A program made the translations under genes and the position numbers. The notes beneath the pieces were generated by a model. It had not been told where the DNA came from. It made no database searches and saw only the letters and a program-made list of their open reading frames with translations. DNA of 64,000 nucleotides, from NCBI RefSeq assembly GCF_003384935.1, contig NZ_QTTQ01000009.1, forward strand, positions 124,001-188,000, given 5' to 3'. Shown here piece by piece: positions 1 through 8,941 of this stretch; the stretch's first letter is position 1; each line of letters starts with the position of its first letter. The stretch comes from Lutibacter oceani. Lineage in GTDB: Bacteria > Bacteroidota > Bacteroidia > Flavobacteriales > Flavobacteriaceae.

Positions 1-434
1 ATGTAGTTGAAAAATGAAAAAGCGGATTGTTTCTTCTTCAATAAAACCAAGTTATAAGTTTCATTTTTAATGATTTTGCTCGACGTAATTAACTTGATAA
101 TTTTAAACAACCTTACCAAAAACAGAAAAGCAAATACAGCTACTCCCAAACCAAAAAGGATAGGTAATAAACTAATAGTTGGTGCTGTTGCAGTACTTTT
201 TAATATAATTTCTTCAGGATTTAAAAATACAGTTGGCAACAGCACAATATAATCTTGAGGAATACTTTTTTGAAGCGTTTCAAATTTTAATAATGGAATT
301 AAAAATGATAAAAAAGGTGTGACTAATAAATAGATTCTATTCCACTTAAAAAAGGTTTCTTTTTGTAAAAACAAATCGTAAATAGCTAAAAACAGTGCTT
401 GAAAAAGCAAAACTTGAATTATATAATTTATCAT
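1..434 (-). CDS. BlaR1-like M56 family peptidase, 5' part only
   Basis: Partial gene whose 3' end lies outside the window. The reading frame is open from the ATG at 434 down to base 1 (144 codons). The visible part begins MINYIIQVLLFQALFLAIYD and holds two hydrophobic helices (about residues 4-20 and 33-48) and a third at about 90-115, as in the N-terminal membrane region of BlaR1/MecR1 sensors. The zinc peptidase motif would be in the missing part. The start overlaps the stop of the BlaI-type gene by four bases (ATGA), so the two are translationally coupled. In this family the sensor peptidase relieves repression by the BlaI partner. The inducing signal cannot be told from this sequence. Identity rests on topology and the BlaI neighbour. 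Confidence 0.75.
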   Translation of the reverse strand, partial: MINYIIQVLLFQALFLAIYDLFLQKETFFKWNRIYLLVTPFLSFLIPLLKFETLQKSIPQDYIVLLPTVFLNPEEIILKSTATAPTISLLPILFGLGVAVFAFLFLVRLFKIIKLITSSKIIKNETYNLVLLKKKQSAFSFFNY

Positions 435-802
435 TTTTCAGTCTTTTTATTGTTAATATGCTCTAAAATTGTTTCCAATTCATTAATGTCAACATCATTT
501 TTTTTCACAAAAAATGAAACCATACTTTTAAATGAACCGCCAAAATAACTATCAACCAGTTTGTTTAAGCTTTGGTTGCTATAATCTGTTTTTTTAATTA
601 ACGGATAATAAATATGACCTCTTCCCTTGGCTTTATGACCAACAAAATCCTTAGTTTCTAAAATTCTAATTATTGTAGAAACCGTATTATATGCAGGCTT
701 TGGTTTTGGCAATTGCTCAATTATATCTTTAACCGAAGCTTCTTCTAAATCCCATAAAACTTGCATCAACTGCTCCTCTGCTTTTGTTAATTGTTTTTCC
801 AT
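431..802 (-). CDS. BlaI/MecI/CopY family transcriptional repressor
   Basis: A 123-residue winged-helix repressor, the usual length for the family. The N-terminal half (LTKAEEQLMQVLWDLEEASV, then a segment around YNTVSTIIRILETKDFV) is the typical BlaI DNA-binding domain; the C-terminal half is the dimerisation region that the partner peptidase cleaves. It is first in an operon with the overlapping BlaR1-like gene. Three AACTAA-type dyads and a TAnnTTTG box lie directly upstream, so autoregulation is likely. Flavobacterial members often pair with M56 peptidases without a nearby beta-lactamase, so antibiotic resistance should not be assumed. Confidence 0.92.
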   Translation of the reverse strand: MEKQLTKAEEQLMQVLWDLEEASVKDIIEQLPKPKPAYNTVSTIIRILETKDFVGHKAKGRGHIYYPLIKKTDYSNQSLNKLVDSYFGGSFKSMVSFFVKKNDVDINELETILEHINNKKTEK

Positions 803-808
803 TTTATC

Positions 809-873
809 AACTAAGTTTTTAGTTCAACAACACAAATATAACTAAATATTTAGTTTTAACTAATTTTTTAGTT
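809..873. promoter_or_regulatory. Three-dyad operator, probably for the BlaI-type repressor
   Basis: Three inverted repeats of the form AACTAA-N4-TTAGTT lie at 809-824 (one arm has a one-base mismatch), 840-855 (perfect 16-base palindrome) and 858-873. The middle one touches the minus-strand -7 box at 833-840 and the first ends seven bases before the repressor start codon. The placement suits autorepression. The DUF456 gene starts to the right at 938 and might share the control. That BlaI binds here is inferred from position and symmetry. Confidence 0.65.
833..840 (-). promoter_or_regulatory. -7 box (TATATTTG) of the blaI-blaR1-like operon
   Basis: The minus strand reads TATATTTG, an exact match to the Bacteroidetes TAnnTTTG -7 element, about 30 bases before the repressor start codon at 802. 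It lies between two of the operator dyads. Confidence 0.6.
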
Positions 874-937
874 GAAAAGTTGCACGATATTTGTAATTCA
901 ATATTTAATTATAAATTTGAAAATATAAACTTAGCAG

Positions 938-1450
938 ATGGATATTTTTCTTTTAATCTTAGGATTTCTTTTTATTATATTAGGAATTCTTGGTTCATTT
1001 TTACCAGTTTTGCCAGGGCCAATTACAAGTTGGGTTGGTTTACTTATACTTCATTTAACCAATGCTGTTCCAATGAACTGGACATTTTTAGGAATCACTT
1101 TTGCAATTGCATTTATTATTTGGTTAATAGATTATTTTATTCCGGCAATGGGAACAAAACGTTTTGGAGGTACACGCTACGGTGTAATTGGAACTATGGT
1201 TGGTTTAATTCTTGGACTTTTATTCTTCCCTCCTTTTGGAATAATTATTGGCCCATTTGTTGGTGCTTTTGCAGGTGAAATGATTAAAGACAATAAAGAT
1301 TCAGGCAAAGCTTTAAAAGCTGCATTTGGATCTTTTATTGGTTTTTTAACTTCAACTTTTTTAAAATTTATTGCAGCAATAGTTTATACAGGCTTATTTT
1401 TTTCAATATTTTGGGAATATAAAAATGCTTTTTTTACTATTTTTAAGTAG
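938..1450 (+). CDS. DUF456 domain-containing membrane protein
   Basis: A 170-residue, strongly hydrophobic protein that fits DUF456. It has the family's glycine/proline pattern near the N-terminus (GILGSFLPVLPGPITSWVGL) and about four or five membrane helices. A charged stretch around residues 123-132 (GEMIKDNKDSGKAL) lies between helices. Function is unknown for the family; it is presumably an inner-membrane protein. It is divergent from the BlaI operon and stands alone. An overlapping frame from 880 to 1278 has no family features and is a shadow. Confidence 0.85.
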   Translation: MDIFLLILGFLFIILGILGSFLPVLPGPITSWVGLLILHLTNAVPMNWTFLGITFAIAFIIWLIDYFIPAMGTKRFGGTRYGVIGTMVGLILGLLFFPPFGIIIGPFVGAFAGEMIKDNKDSGKALKAAFGSFIGFLTSTFLKFIAAIVYTGLFFSIFWEYKNAFFTIFK

Positions 1451-1467
1451 AAAATAGTTCCTAAAAA

Positions 1468-1567
1468 CAAAAAAAGCGTCCCGGTTTTTCGGGAAGCTTT
1501 CCATTGGTTTTAAAAACCTATGACGCTTTTACACGCCAAACAACACAACTAAATCGCTTTTGCAAAC
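1468..1567 (-). ncRNA. Candidate structured small RNA with its own promoter and terminator
   Basis: The minus strand has an exact -7 box (TATATTTG, 1574-1581), so a transcript would begin near 1567. It would then form a closing stem AAAAGCGTC/GACGCTTTT (1522-1530 with 1472-1480) enclosing three small hairpins: GGTTTT/AAAACC, GGAA-AGC-TTCC and CCCG/CGGG. The closing stem runs straight into a run of seven T, as at an intrinsic terminator. No open reading frame fits. It could belong to a known flavobacterial RNA family such as Flavo-1, but I cannot confirm that. It has no SRP, tmRNA or tRNA hallmarks that I can see. The alternative is an elaborate terminator for the DUF456 gene read on the plus strand. 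Confidence 0.5.
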
Positions 1568-1573
1568 GATACG

Positions 1574-1581
1574 CAAATATA
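1574..1581 (-). promoter_or_regulatory. -7 box for the candidate small RNA
   Basis: The minus strand reads TATATTTG, an exact TAnnTTTG match, with no protein-coding gene downstream on that strand before the structured segment at 1468-1567. Confidence 0.5.
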
Positions 1582-1650
1582 TAAATATTTTTTGATTATT
1601 TAATTTAAACACTTTTTCTTTCTAAATTACTGTTATTTCTTAATTGATTG

Positions 1651-1658
1651 TATCTTTG
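1651..1658 (+). promoter_or_regulatory. -7 box of lysS
   Basis: TATCTTTG matches TAnnTTTG exactly and lies 38 bases before the lysS start codon. Confidence 0.6.
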
Positions 1659-1696
1659 CACACCATAAATAAAAAGTAAATAATAAAAAACGCATC

Positions 1697-3397
1697 ATGC
1701 AATTATCACCACTTGAAATAGTTAGAAGAGAATCGTTACAAAAACTACGTGAATTAGGTATAAATCCATACCCTGCAGAGGAGTTTAAAACAACAGCAAC
1801 AATAAAACAAATTACTTCAAATTTTGATGCTTTTGAAGGTAAGGAAGTTGTATTGGCTGGTAGAATGATGAGTCGAAGAATCATGGGGAAAGCTTCATTT
1901 GCAGAACTTAAAGATGCAAGTGGAAGAATGCAAATTTATATTAATAGAGATGAAATATCTTCAGAGGATGATTCAACAATGTACAATACTGTATTCAAAA
2001 AATTGTTGGATATGGGAGATATTATTGGAATTAAAGGTGATGTTTTTAAAACTAAAGTTGGAGAAGAATCGGTTAATGTAAAAGAATTGACTGTACTTTC
2101 AAAAAGTTTAAAACCGCTTCCTGTTGTAAAAACAGATGCTGATGGAAAAGTACATGATGCTTTTTCCGATGCTGAACAACGTTATAGACAGCGCTATGTA
2201 GATTTAATTGTAAACGACCATGTAAAAGATACGTTTATAAAACGGACAAAAATCACCAATTCAATGCGTGATTTTTTCAACAAAAAAGGATATTTAGAAG
2301 TTGAAACTCCAATTTTACAACCAATTCCTGGTGGTGCAGCTGCAAGACCTTTTATGACGCATCATAATGCATTAGATATGCCGTTATATTTAAGAATTGC
2401 TAACGAACTTTATTTAAAAAGATTGATTGTTGGTGGCTTTGATGCTGTATATGAGTTTGCCAAAGACTTTAGAAATGAAGGAATGGATAGAACTCACAAT
2501 CCAGAATTTACAGTTATGGAATTGTATGTTGCATACAAAGATTATAACTGGATGATGAATATGACTGAAGAACTTTTAGAGAAAATAGCAATTGATACAA
2601 ACGGAACTACAGAAGTACAAATAGGTGAAAATAATGTAAGTTTTAAAGCTCCATATCCACGAGTTCCAATTTTAGAAGCTATTAAAGTTCATACAGGTTA
2701 TGATGTTGCTGGAATGGATGAAGTAGCTTTAAGAGAAGTTTGCAAAAAAGTAGGTATTGAAGTTGATGAAACTATGGGTGTTGGTAAATTGATTGATGAA
2801 TTATTTGGTGAAAAATGTGAACACCTTTACATTCAACCAACATTTATTACCGATTATCCAAAAGAAATGAGTCCGCTTACCAAAGAACATAGAACAAATC
2901 CTGCTTTAACAGAACGCTTCGAATTAATGGTAAACGGTAAAGAATTAGCAAATGCTTATTCAGAGTTAAATGATCCAATAGAACAACGTGCTCGATTTGA
3001 AGATCAATTAGCACTTTCTGAAAAAGGTGATGATGAAGCTATGTTTATAGATCAAGACTTTATTCGTGCATTGGAATATGGAATGCCTCCAACTTCTGGA
3101 ATTGGAATTGGAATTGATCGTTTAACTATGTTTATGACCAATAATAGTTCTATTCAAGAAGTATTATTCTTCCCTCAAATGAAACCAGAAAAAAAAGCAC
3201 CCTCTTTTGAATTAAATGATGATGAAAAAGTTGTTTTAGAATTGCTAAAAAAAGTTGAGAAAGTACTTTTAACAGATTTAAAATCTCAAAGCGGTTTAAG
3301 TAATAAAAAATGGGATAAAACTATTAAAGGCTTAACAAAACATAATTTGGCAAAAGTAACTAATACCGATGACGGTTTATTTGTTGAGTTAATTTAA
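1697..3397 (+). CDS. lysS: Lysine--tRNA ligase, class II
   Basis: Charges tRNA-Lys with lysine in the cytoplasm. This is a class II synthetase: N-terminal OB-fold anticodon-binding domain (about residues 50-150, with [18 protein letters not shown]), motif 2 [14 protein letters not shown] (258-271) and motif 3 [10 protein letters not shown] (468-477) with its arginine at 475. The start [20 protein letters not shown] is typical. The 566 residues exceed the roughly 500 of E. coli LysS; the extra 65 or so after FFPQMKPEK form a helical, winged-helix-like tail ending GLFVELI. It stands alone with its own promoter and a hairpin terminator at 3450-3485. Confidence 0.97.
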   Translation: MQLSPLEIVRRESLQKLRELGINPYPAEEFKTTATIKQITSNFDAFEGKEVVLAGRMMSRRIMGKASFAELKDASGRMQIYINRDEISSEDDSTMYNTVFKKLLDMGDIIGIKGDVFKTKVGEESVNVKELTVLSKSLKPLPVVKTDADGKVHDAFSDAEQRYRQRYVDLIVNDHVKDTFIKRTKITNSMRDFFNKKGYLEVETPILQPIPGGAAARPFMTHHNALDMPLYLRIANELYLKRLIVGGFDAVYEFAKDFRNEGMDRTHNPEFTVMELYVAYKDYNWMMNMTEELLEKIAIDTNGTTEVQIGENNVSFKAPYPRVPILEAIKVHTGYDVAGMDEVALREVCKKVGIEVDETMGVGKLIDELFGEKCEHLYIQPTFITDYPKEMSPLTKEHRTNPALTERFELMVNGKELANAYSELNDPIEQRARFEDQLALSEKGDDEAMFIDQDFIRALEYGMPPTSGIGIGIDRLTMFMTNNSSIQEVLFFPQMKPEKKAPSFELNDDEKVVLELLKKVEKVLLTDLKSQSGLSNKKWDKTIKGLTKHNLAKVTNTDDGLFVELI

Positions 3398-3449
3398 ATA
3401 AAAATATAATGCTATGCTAAACTTGTTTCAGCATCTCATCATAAAGATT

Positions 3450-3485
3450 AAAAAAAGGAATTACTAAATTGTAGTTCCTTTTTTT
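3450..3485 (+). terminator. Intrinsic terminator of lysS
   Basis: Eight-base-pair stem GGAATTAC/GTAGTTCC (one G-U pair) with a six-base loop, flanked by A and T runs that lengthen the stem and form the T tract. Confidence 0.7.
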
Positions 3486-3608
3486 GTAATTACCTTTTAA
3501 ACTTAAATTTTAAAAACTATTTAGTACTACAATTGGCTAACTTTTGTCAAAAATTAATTATCTAATTTTAGTATCTTCGGAAACTATTATACATCTAATA
3601 AATTAAAC

Positions 3609-4994
3609 ATGTTTCAAAAATTAAAAGGATTTTCAAGAGCCTTTTGGACAGCTAATATTGTTGAGCTGTTAGAGAGAGCCGCATACTATGGAGTTTTTAT
3701 TGTTATTACACTTTATTTATCAAGAATTTTAGGATTTAATGATATAGAAGCAGGGATAATTTCTGGTGTTTTCTCAGGAGGACTGTATTTATTACCAACT
3801 TTTACCGGTGCGTTAGCTGATAAAATTGGATTTAAATTCTCCTTAATGATTGCTTTTTCATTGTTAAGTATCGGTTATTTAGGATTGGCGGTATTACCAA
3901 CATTTCTTGAATCTTCAGGTCTGGTAGATTATTCAGGAGAAATTTCATTCGCTGGAGGATTAAAAGAATCTGCTTATCAATGGCTAATTGCTCCAGTTAT
4001 GTTAGTAATAATGGTTGGAGGCTCATTTATTAAATCTGTAATTACAGGAACTGTAGCCAAAGAAACAACTGAAGCGAACAGAGCAGCTGGTTTTTCCATA
4101 TTTTATATGATGGTGAACATTGGAGCCTTTTCAGGAAAAACTATTGTAAAGCCTTTGCGTGATTCTATGGGAGATATGGGTTTAATTAACCTAAATTATT
4201 TTTCAGCTACAATGACAGCTTTAGCACTAATAATGATTATTTTCTTTTACAAAAGTGCAAAACAAGAAGGGCAAGGAAAATCATTTAATGAAATTTGGAA
4301 TGCGCTATTAAAAGTGCTTACAAATGGAAGGTTAATTACTTTAATTATTATTATCACAGGTTTTTGGATGGTTCAACATCAATTGTATGCAACAATGCCA
4401 AAATATGTATTGAGAATGGCTGGTGAAGGTGCTGCTCCATCTTGGTATGCTAACGTAAATCCACTAATTGTAGTTTTAACTGTTACCTTTATTACAAGAA
4501 TAATGGCTAGTAAAACACCCTTGTTTTCAATGACAGTTGGTATGTTTATTATGCCGCTATCAGCAATTGCGATGGCTTCAGGAAATTGGTTTGCTGGAGA
4601 AGGTATAGATTTAGGATTCATGATAATTCATCCAGTAGCATTAATGATGATTATTGGTATTGCGCTTCAAGCGTTAGCAGAATCATTTATTTCACCTCGT
4701 TTTTTAGAATTTTTCTCTTTACAAGCACCTAAAGGTGAAGAAGGATTATATTTAGGATTTAGTCATTTACATTCATTTATAGCTTCCATTGTAGGATTTG
4801 GATTGTCAGGTTTTTTATTATCAAAATATTGTCCAGATCCAAAATTATTTGCATCTCATGAAGCTTGGAAAATTGCAGCTAGCAATGCACACTATATTTG
4901 GTATTATTTTGCCGCAATAGCTTTATTGTCTGCTATTTCATTAATTATATATGGAAAAGTGATACGGAATTTAGATCTCAAAAAGAATAAATAG
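3609..4994 (+). CDS. POT-like major facilitator family transporter
   Basis: A 461-residue membrane protein with about 12 hydrophobic helices. The N-terminal helix carries ELLERAAYYG (residues 19-28), like the ExxERxxYYG motif of proton-dependent oligopeptide (POT/PTR2) transporters. GALADKIGFK follows as the MFS loop 2-3 motif, and FYMMVNIGAF resembles the second PTR2 signature. It probably imports a small peptide or related solute with protons. The substrate is not determinable, and flavobacterial members of this branch are usually named only MFS transporter. It is a single gene followed by a dcp-like peptidase that has its own promoter. Confidence 0.8.
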   Translation: MFQKLKGFSRAFWTANIVELLERAAYYGVFIVITLYLSRILGFNDIEAGIISGVFSGGLYLLPTFTGALADKIGFKFSLMIAFSLLSIGYLGLAVLPTFLESSGLVDYSGEISFAGGLKESAYQWLIAPVMLVIMVGGSFIKSVITGTVAKETTEANRAAGFSIFYMMVNIGAFSGKTIVKPLRDSMGDMGLINLNYFSATMTALALIMIIFFYKSAKQEGQGKSFNEIWNALLKVLTNGRLITLIIIITGFWMVQHQLYATMPKYVLRMAGEGAAPSWYANVNPLIVVLTVTFITRIMASKTPLFSMTVGMFIMPLSAIAMASGNWFAGEGIDLGFMIIHPVALMMIIGIALQALAESFISPRFLEFFSLQAPKGEEGLYLGFSHLHSFIASIVGFGLSGFLLSKYCPDPKLFASHEAWKIAASNAHYIWYYFAAIALLSAISLIIYGKVIRNLDLKKNK

Positions 4995-5187
4995 ATTTTT
5001 TTTTAAGAACTATTTAGTGTAACTGTAATTTATGCTAGTTTAATATTAATAAGTTTACTTTTTAAATATAGCATTGAAAAACTAATTTTAACACTTAACT
5101 AAGTTTACAAAATAAAAATTAACAAATCGTTAACTAAATTACCAAGCAAAACCATAATTTCTTAGGCTTAATTAAATACTAAATAGT

Positions 5188-5195
5188 TAATTTTG
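5188..5195 (+). promoter_or_regulatory. -7 box of the M3 peptidase gene
   Basis: TAATTTTG matches TAnnTTTG exactly, 36 bases before the start codon at 5232. Confidence 0.55.
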
Positions 5196-5231
5196 ATAAA
5201 ATTGAATAGTCACATTTAAATCAATTTAATC

Positions 5232-7382
5232 ATGATAAAAATCTATATAAATAAAACACTTCAATTAATACTAATTTGTACATTAATTATTACTGTTAGT
5301 TGTAATAAAACTAAAGAAACAGCAAAAAATATGACTGAAAATATATTGTTAAAAGAATGGACTGGCCCTTACGGGGGTATACCTTCTTTTGATAAAATGA
5401 ATTTAGCTGATTTAAAACCTGCCCTTGAAAAAGGAATGGAAATAAATCTTAAAGAAATTGATGCTATTACCTCTAATTCAGAAGATCCTACTTTTGAAAA
5501 CACCATTGTAGCAATGGAAAAAGCAGGACAAGAATTAGAGCGTGTTTTTACATATTATGGCATCTTAAGTTCTAATGTTTCATCTCCTGAATTTAGAAAA
5601 ATTCAAGGGGAAATGGCACCTGTTTTATCAGAATTCAGATCTAAAATATCCCAAAATTCAGCCCTTTTTAAACGTATTAAAACAGTTTATGATAATGCTG
5701 TTGAAAACCCTTTAGAAGATGATCAACAACGGGTTGTTCAACTAATATATGAGGGATTTGCAATGGATGGTGCTGAATTAGATGACGAGAAAAAAGCACG
5801 TTATGCAGCAATTAACAAAGAACTTTCTTCATTATACACCAATTTTTCAAATAATATTTTAGCTGATGAAGAAAACTATGTAGTGTATTTAACCGAAGAT
5901 GAATTAGGAGGTTTATCTGATGGAATGATTAAATCTATGGCTAAAATTGCTTCAGATAAAGGACAAGAAGGAAAATATGCTGTTCCTAATACACGATCTT
6001 ACATGGATCCGTTTTTAAAGTATTCAACCGAAAGAGAATTACGTAAACAAGTTTGGACAAATTATTATTCAAGAGGTGACAATGCAGATGAGTTTGATAA
6101 CAATGAAAATATTGCAAAAATATTACAACTTAGAAAAGAACGAGTTGGTCTTTTAGGCTATGATAACTTTGGAGATTGGCGCTTACAAAACAGAATGGCA
6201 AAGACTCCAGAAAATGCTATGGATTTAATGAATGCCGTTTGGCCAGCAGCCATTGCAAGAGTTAAGGAAGAAGTTGCAGATATGCAGGCTATAGCAAACT
6301 CAAATGGTGATAACATAACAATTGAGCCTTGGGATTACCGCTTTTATGCTGAAAAAGTTAGAAAACAAAAATACGATTTAGATTCTGACGAAGTAAAACA
6401 ATACTTACAATTAGATAAATTAACTGAAGCCTTATTTTTTGTTGCTGGTGAGTTATTCAATTATAATTTCACTCCTGTTCCAGAAGGAAGTGTTCCTGTA
6501 TTTCAAGAAGATGTAAAAGTTTGGGAAGTTACGGATAAAACTAGTGGTGAGCATATTGGTTTATGGTATTTAGATCCGTTTGCACGTCCGGGAAAACGTT
6601 CAGGAGCTTGGGCAACAACATATAGAAGTCATTCAACTTTTGATGGTAAAAAAACAGTTTTAGCATCTAATAATTCTAATTTTGTAAAACCAGCACCTGG
6701 AGAAGCACTTTTAGTTTCTTGGGACGATGCAACTACTTTTTTACATGAATTTGGACATGCATTACATTTCTTTTCTTCCAATGTAAAATACCCAACTTTA
6801 AATGGAGGTGTCAGAGATTATACCGAGTTTCAATCTCAAGTTTTAGAACGTTGGTTATCTACAGATAAAGTGATTAATCAATTTTTAGTACATTATAAAA
6901 CTGGCGAAGCGATTCCACAAAATTTAGTTGAAAAAATTAAAAAAGCTTCCACTTTTAATCAAGGTTTTACTACAACTGAATATTTGGCCTCGGCTATTAT
7001 GGATATGAAATTTCATATGGCAGATCCAACAAATATAGATATTGACGCTTTTGAAAAAGAAACACTGGCTGAATTAAACATGCCAAAAGAATTGGTAATG
7101 CGACATAGAACACCTCATTTTGGACATGTTTTTTCGGGTGAAGGTTATGCAACTGCCTATTATGGGTATATGTGGGCAGATGTTTTAACATCTGATGCTG
7201 CAGAAGCATTTGCGGAAGCACCAGGAGGTTTTTACGATAAAGAATTAGCAGCAAAAATGGTGAAATATTTGTTTGCTCCTAGAAACTCTATGGATCCTGC
7301 AGAAGCCTATAAAATGTTTAGAGGACGCGATGCAAAAATTGATGCACTTATGAGAGACAGAGGTTTTCCTGTTTCAAAATAA
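5232..7382 (+). CDS. M3 family zinc metallopeptidase, Dcp-like lipoprotein
   Basis: A 716-residue peptidase of the M3 (thimet/Dcp) family. The zinc motif HEFGHALH is at residues 505-512, with downstream helix residues TEFQSQVLERW that include the third zinc ligand region. The N-terminus is a lipoprotein signal (hydrophobic core, then ITVSC), so the enzyme is probably anchored in the periplasm or outer membrane. The family cleaves dipeptides from the C-terminus of peptides. It follows a POT-like transporter; joint peptide use is plausible but not shown. Flavobacteria often annotate it as peptidyl-dipeptidase Dcp. A strong inverted repeat follows. Confidence 0.93.
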   Translation: MIKIYINKTLQLILICTLIITVSCNKTKETAKNMTENILLKEWTGPYGGIPSFDKMNLADLKPALEKGMEINLKEIDAITSNSEDPTFENTIVAMEKAGQELERVFTYYGILSSNVSSPEFRKIQGEMAPVLSEFRSKISQNSALFKRIKTVYDNAVENPLEDDQQRVVQLIYEGFAMDGAELDDEKKARYAAINKELSSLYTNFSNNILADEENYVVYLTEDELGGLSDGMIKSMAKIASDKGQEGKYAVPNTRSYMDPFLKYSTERELRKQVWTNYYSRGDNADEFDNNENIAKILQLRKERVGLLGYDNFGDWRLQNRMAKTPENAMDLMNAVWPAAIARVKEEVADMQAIANSNGDNITIEPWDYRFYAEKVRKQKYDLDSDEVKQYLQLDKLTEALFFVAGELFNYNFTPVPEGSVPVFQEDVKVWEVTDKTSGEHIGLWYLDPFARPGKRSGAWATTYRSHSTFDGKKTVLASNNSNFVKPAPGEALLVSWDDATTFLHEFGHALHFFSSNVKYPTLNGGVRDYTEFQSQVLERWLSTDKVINQFLVHYKTGEAIPQNLVEKIKKASTFNQGFTTTEYLASAIMDMKFHMADPTNIDIDAFEKETLAELNMPKELVMRHRTPHFGHVFSGEGYATAYYGYMWADVLTSDAAEAFAEAPGGFYDKELAAKMVKYLFAPRNSMDPAEAYKMFRGRDAKIDALMRDRGFPVSK

Positions 7383-7389
7383 AATAATT

Positions 7390-7488
7390 AAAAGGTTGTT
7401 CTAAAATATTAAATATGTTATTTAATCCTAAACAATTTAATATTCAAGTAATTATAAATTTTTGTAATACGTTTTAGAACAACCTTTT
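7390..7488 (+). terminator. Long inverted repeat, probable terminator
   Basis: Perfect 17-base arms AAAAGGTTGTTCTAAAA (7390-7406) and TTTTAGAACAACCTTTT (7472-7488) enclose 65 bases that contain a second pair of 8-base arms (TATTAAAT at 7407-7414 and ATTTAATA at 7436-7443). A T-rich stretch follows. The large inner part is unusual for a simple terminator. Confidence 0.6.
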
Positions 7489-7560
7489 CTTTTTAAATTT
7501 CCTAAAAAATGATTAACTTGTAGGGTAAAATTTTAAAGCACTCATTAAAACCAATGTGTC

Positions 7561-8868
7561 ATGAAAAATATAGATTCTCTTCTCAAAAAAAAGTCAACTT
7601 CCATTATTTGTTTACTTTTCCTTGCTTTCATTGGATTTCAAAACCAAAGTTTTGCAAATAATATAATTGCAAATGATACTATAGAATATAACCAATATAA
7701 AGGTGTGGTGATAGATAGTAAAAACAAAAAACCCCTTGCTTTTGCTTCCCTTTTAGTAAATAATTCAAATATTAGTTCAATTACTAATACACAAGGAGAA
7801 TTTCTTTTAAAAATTCCTAAAGAATTTAGTCACAATCGAGTAACAGTTTCATTTTTAGGTTATACAAGCAAAGTAATAGATTTTAACGATTTTAAAAATG
7901 ACGATAAAATTGTAATTAAACTTGAAACCCATATTGAAGAACTCTCGGAAATTAACATTAATATAAAAGATGCAAAATTTTTAGTACGTGAAATGCTTAA
8001 AAGAAAAGGCGATAATTATTTTAATTTTCCAACTTTAATGACGGCATTTTATAGGGAAACTATTAAAAAAAGAAGAAATTATGTGTCTCTTTCTGAAGCA
8101 GTTGTTGAAATAAATAAACAATCTTATTCAAATAGTAAAAATGATATTTTAAAACTTTTTAAAGCGCGTAAAAGTACTGATTACAACAAACTTGATACTA
8201 TTACACTTAAGTTAAAAGGTGGTCCATTTAGCACCTTACACATTGATATTATAAAAAATACCTCCAACTTTTTTAGCGAAGCTATTTTTGATAATTATGA
8301 TTTCACTTTTGACACTTCAACAAAAATTGATAACAGACCAATTTATGTGGTTAACTTTAAACAAAAATCTTTTATTAAAGAACCGTTATACTATGGTAAA
8401 TTGTATATAGATGCTAATACTTATGCATTAACAAGCACAAGGTTTGAATTAAATTTAGATGATAAACAGCAAGCAAGTAGAATATTTATTGTAAAAAAAC
8501 CTAAAAAAGCTAATGTAATTCCTACTGAAGCTTTATACCAAATAAATTATAGAGAAAAAGATGGACTTTGGTATTTTGGGTATAGCAGAATTCAGTTAGG
8601 CTTTAAAATTGATTATGACAAACGCTTATTTAATTCAGTTTATTATTTAACCATGGAAATGGCAATTACAGATTGGGAAAAAAATATTGATGGTACTATT
8701 TTTAAACCGCGTGAAAGGCTGAAATCATCTGTAATTTTAAGTGATGAAGCTCAAGGCTTTTCAGACCCAGAATTTTGGGGACAATATAATGTTATAGAGC
8801 CTGAAAAACCAATTGAAAATGCCATTAAAAAAATTCAAAAACAATTAGAAAAAAATAATCGTAATTAA
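7561..8868 (+). CDS. Carboxypeptidase-like regulatory domain surface protein
   Basis: A 435-residue exported protein. A charged start followed by a hydrophobic segment (SIICLLFLAFIGF) and a small-residue region serves as signal peptide. Residues about 45-125 form a CarboxypepD_reg-like beta-sandwich (KGVVIDSKNKKPLAFASLLV, then TNTQGEFLLKIP and VSFLGYTSK), common on Bacteroidetes envelope proteins. The remainder is a beta-rich region of unknown function with no catalytic motif that I recognise. It has no T9SS sorting tail, so it is probably an outer-membrane-associated periplasmic protein. It stands alone between two hairpins. Confidence 0.8.
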   Translation: MKNIDSLLKKKSTSIICLLFLAFIGFQNQSFANNIIANDTIEYNQYKGVVIDSKNKKPLAFASLLVNNSNISSITNTQGEFLLKIPKEFSHNRVTVSFLGYTSKVIDFNDFKNDDKIVIKLETHIEELSEININIKDAKFLVREMLKRKGDNYFNFPTLMTAFYRETIKKRRNYVSLSEAVVEINKQSYSNSKNDILKLFKARKSTDYNKLDTITLKLKGGPFSTLHIDIIKNTSNFFSEAIFDNYDFTFDTSTKIDNRPIYVVNFKQKSFIKEPLYYGKLYIDANTYALTSTRFELNLDDKQQASRIFIVKKPKKANVIPTEALYQINYREKDGLWYFGYSRIQLGFKIDYDKRLFNSVYYLTMEMAITDWEKNIDGTIFKPRERLKSSVILSDEAQGFSDPEFWGQYNVIEPEKPIENAIKKIQKQLEKNNRN

Positions 8869-8890
8869 GAATCTTTATTTACTAAAACAT

Positions 8891-8941
8891 AAAGTGATTT
8901 TGATATAAAACTTAATAAGTTTAGAATATCAAAATCACTTT
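8891..8941. terminator. Bidirectional terminator between convergent genes
   Basis: Perfect 16-base arms AAAGTGATTTTGATAT (8891-8906) and ATATCAAAATCACTTT (8926-8941) with a 19-base loop. The right arm overlaps the stop codon of the minus-strand AIM24-family gene, so it can serve both sides. Confidence 0.7.

Noticed and set aside
431..802. Beta-lactam resistance locus because of BlaI/BlaR1 homology
   Set aside because: No beta-lactamase lies beside it, and such pairs in flavobacteria often control other functions. The hydrolase at 21783 is far away and has its own regulator.
880..1278. A 132-codon frame overlapping the DUF456 gene
   Set aside because: Rich in rare aromatic and cysteine residues, no family features, and fully explained as a shadow of the DUF456 frame at 938-1450.
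1468..1567. SRP RNA, tmRNA or tRNA as identity for the candidate RNA
   Set aside because: The SRP apical loop motif, a tRNA-like acceptor with T-loop, and a tag-peptide frame are all absent as far as I can read.
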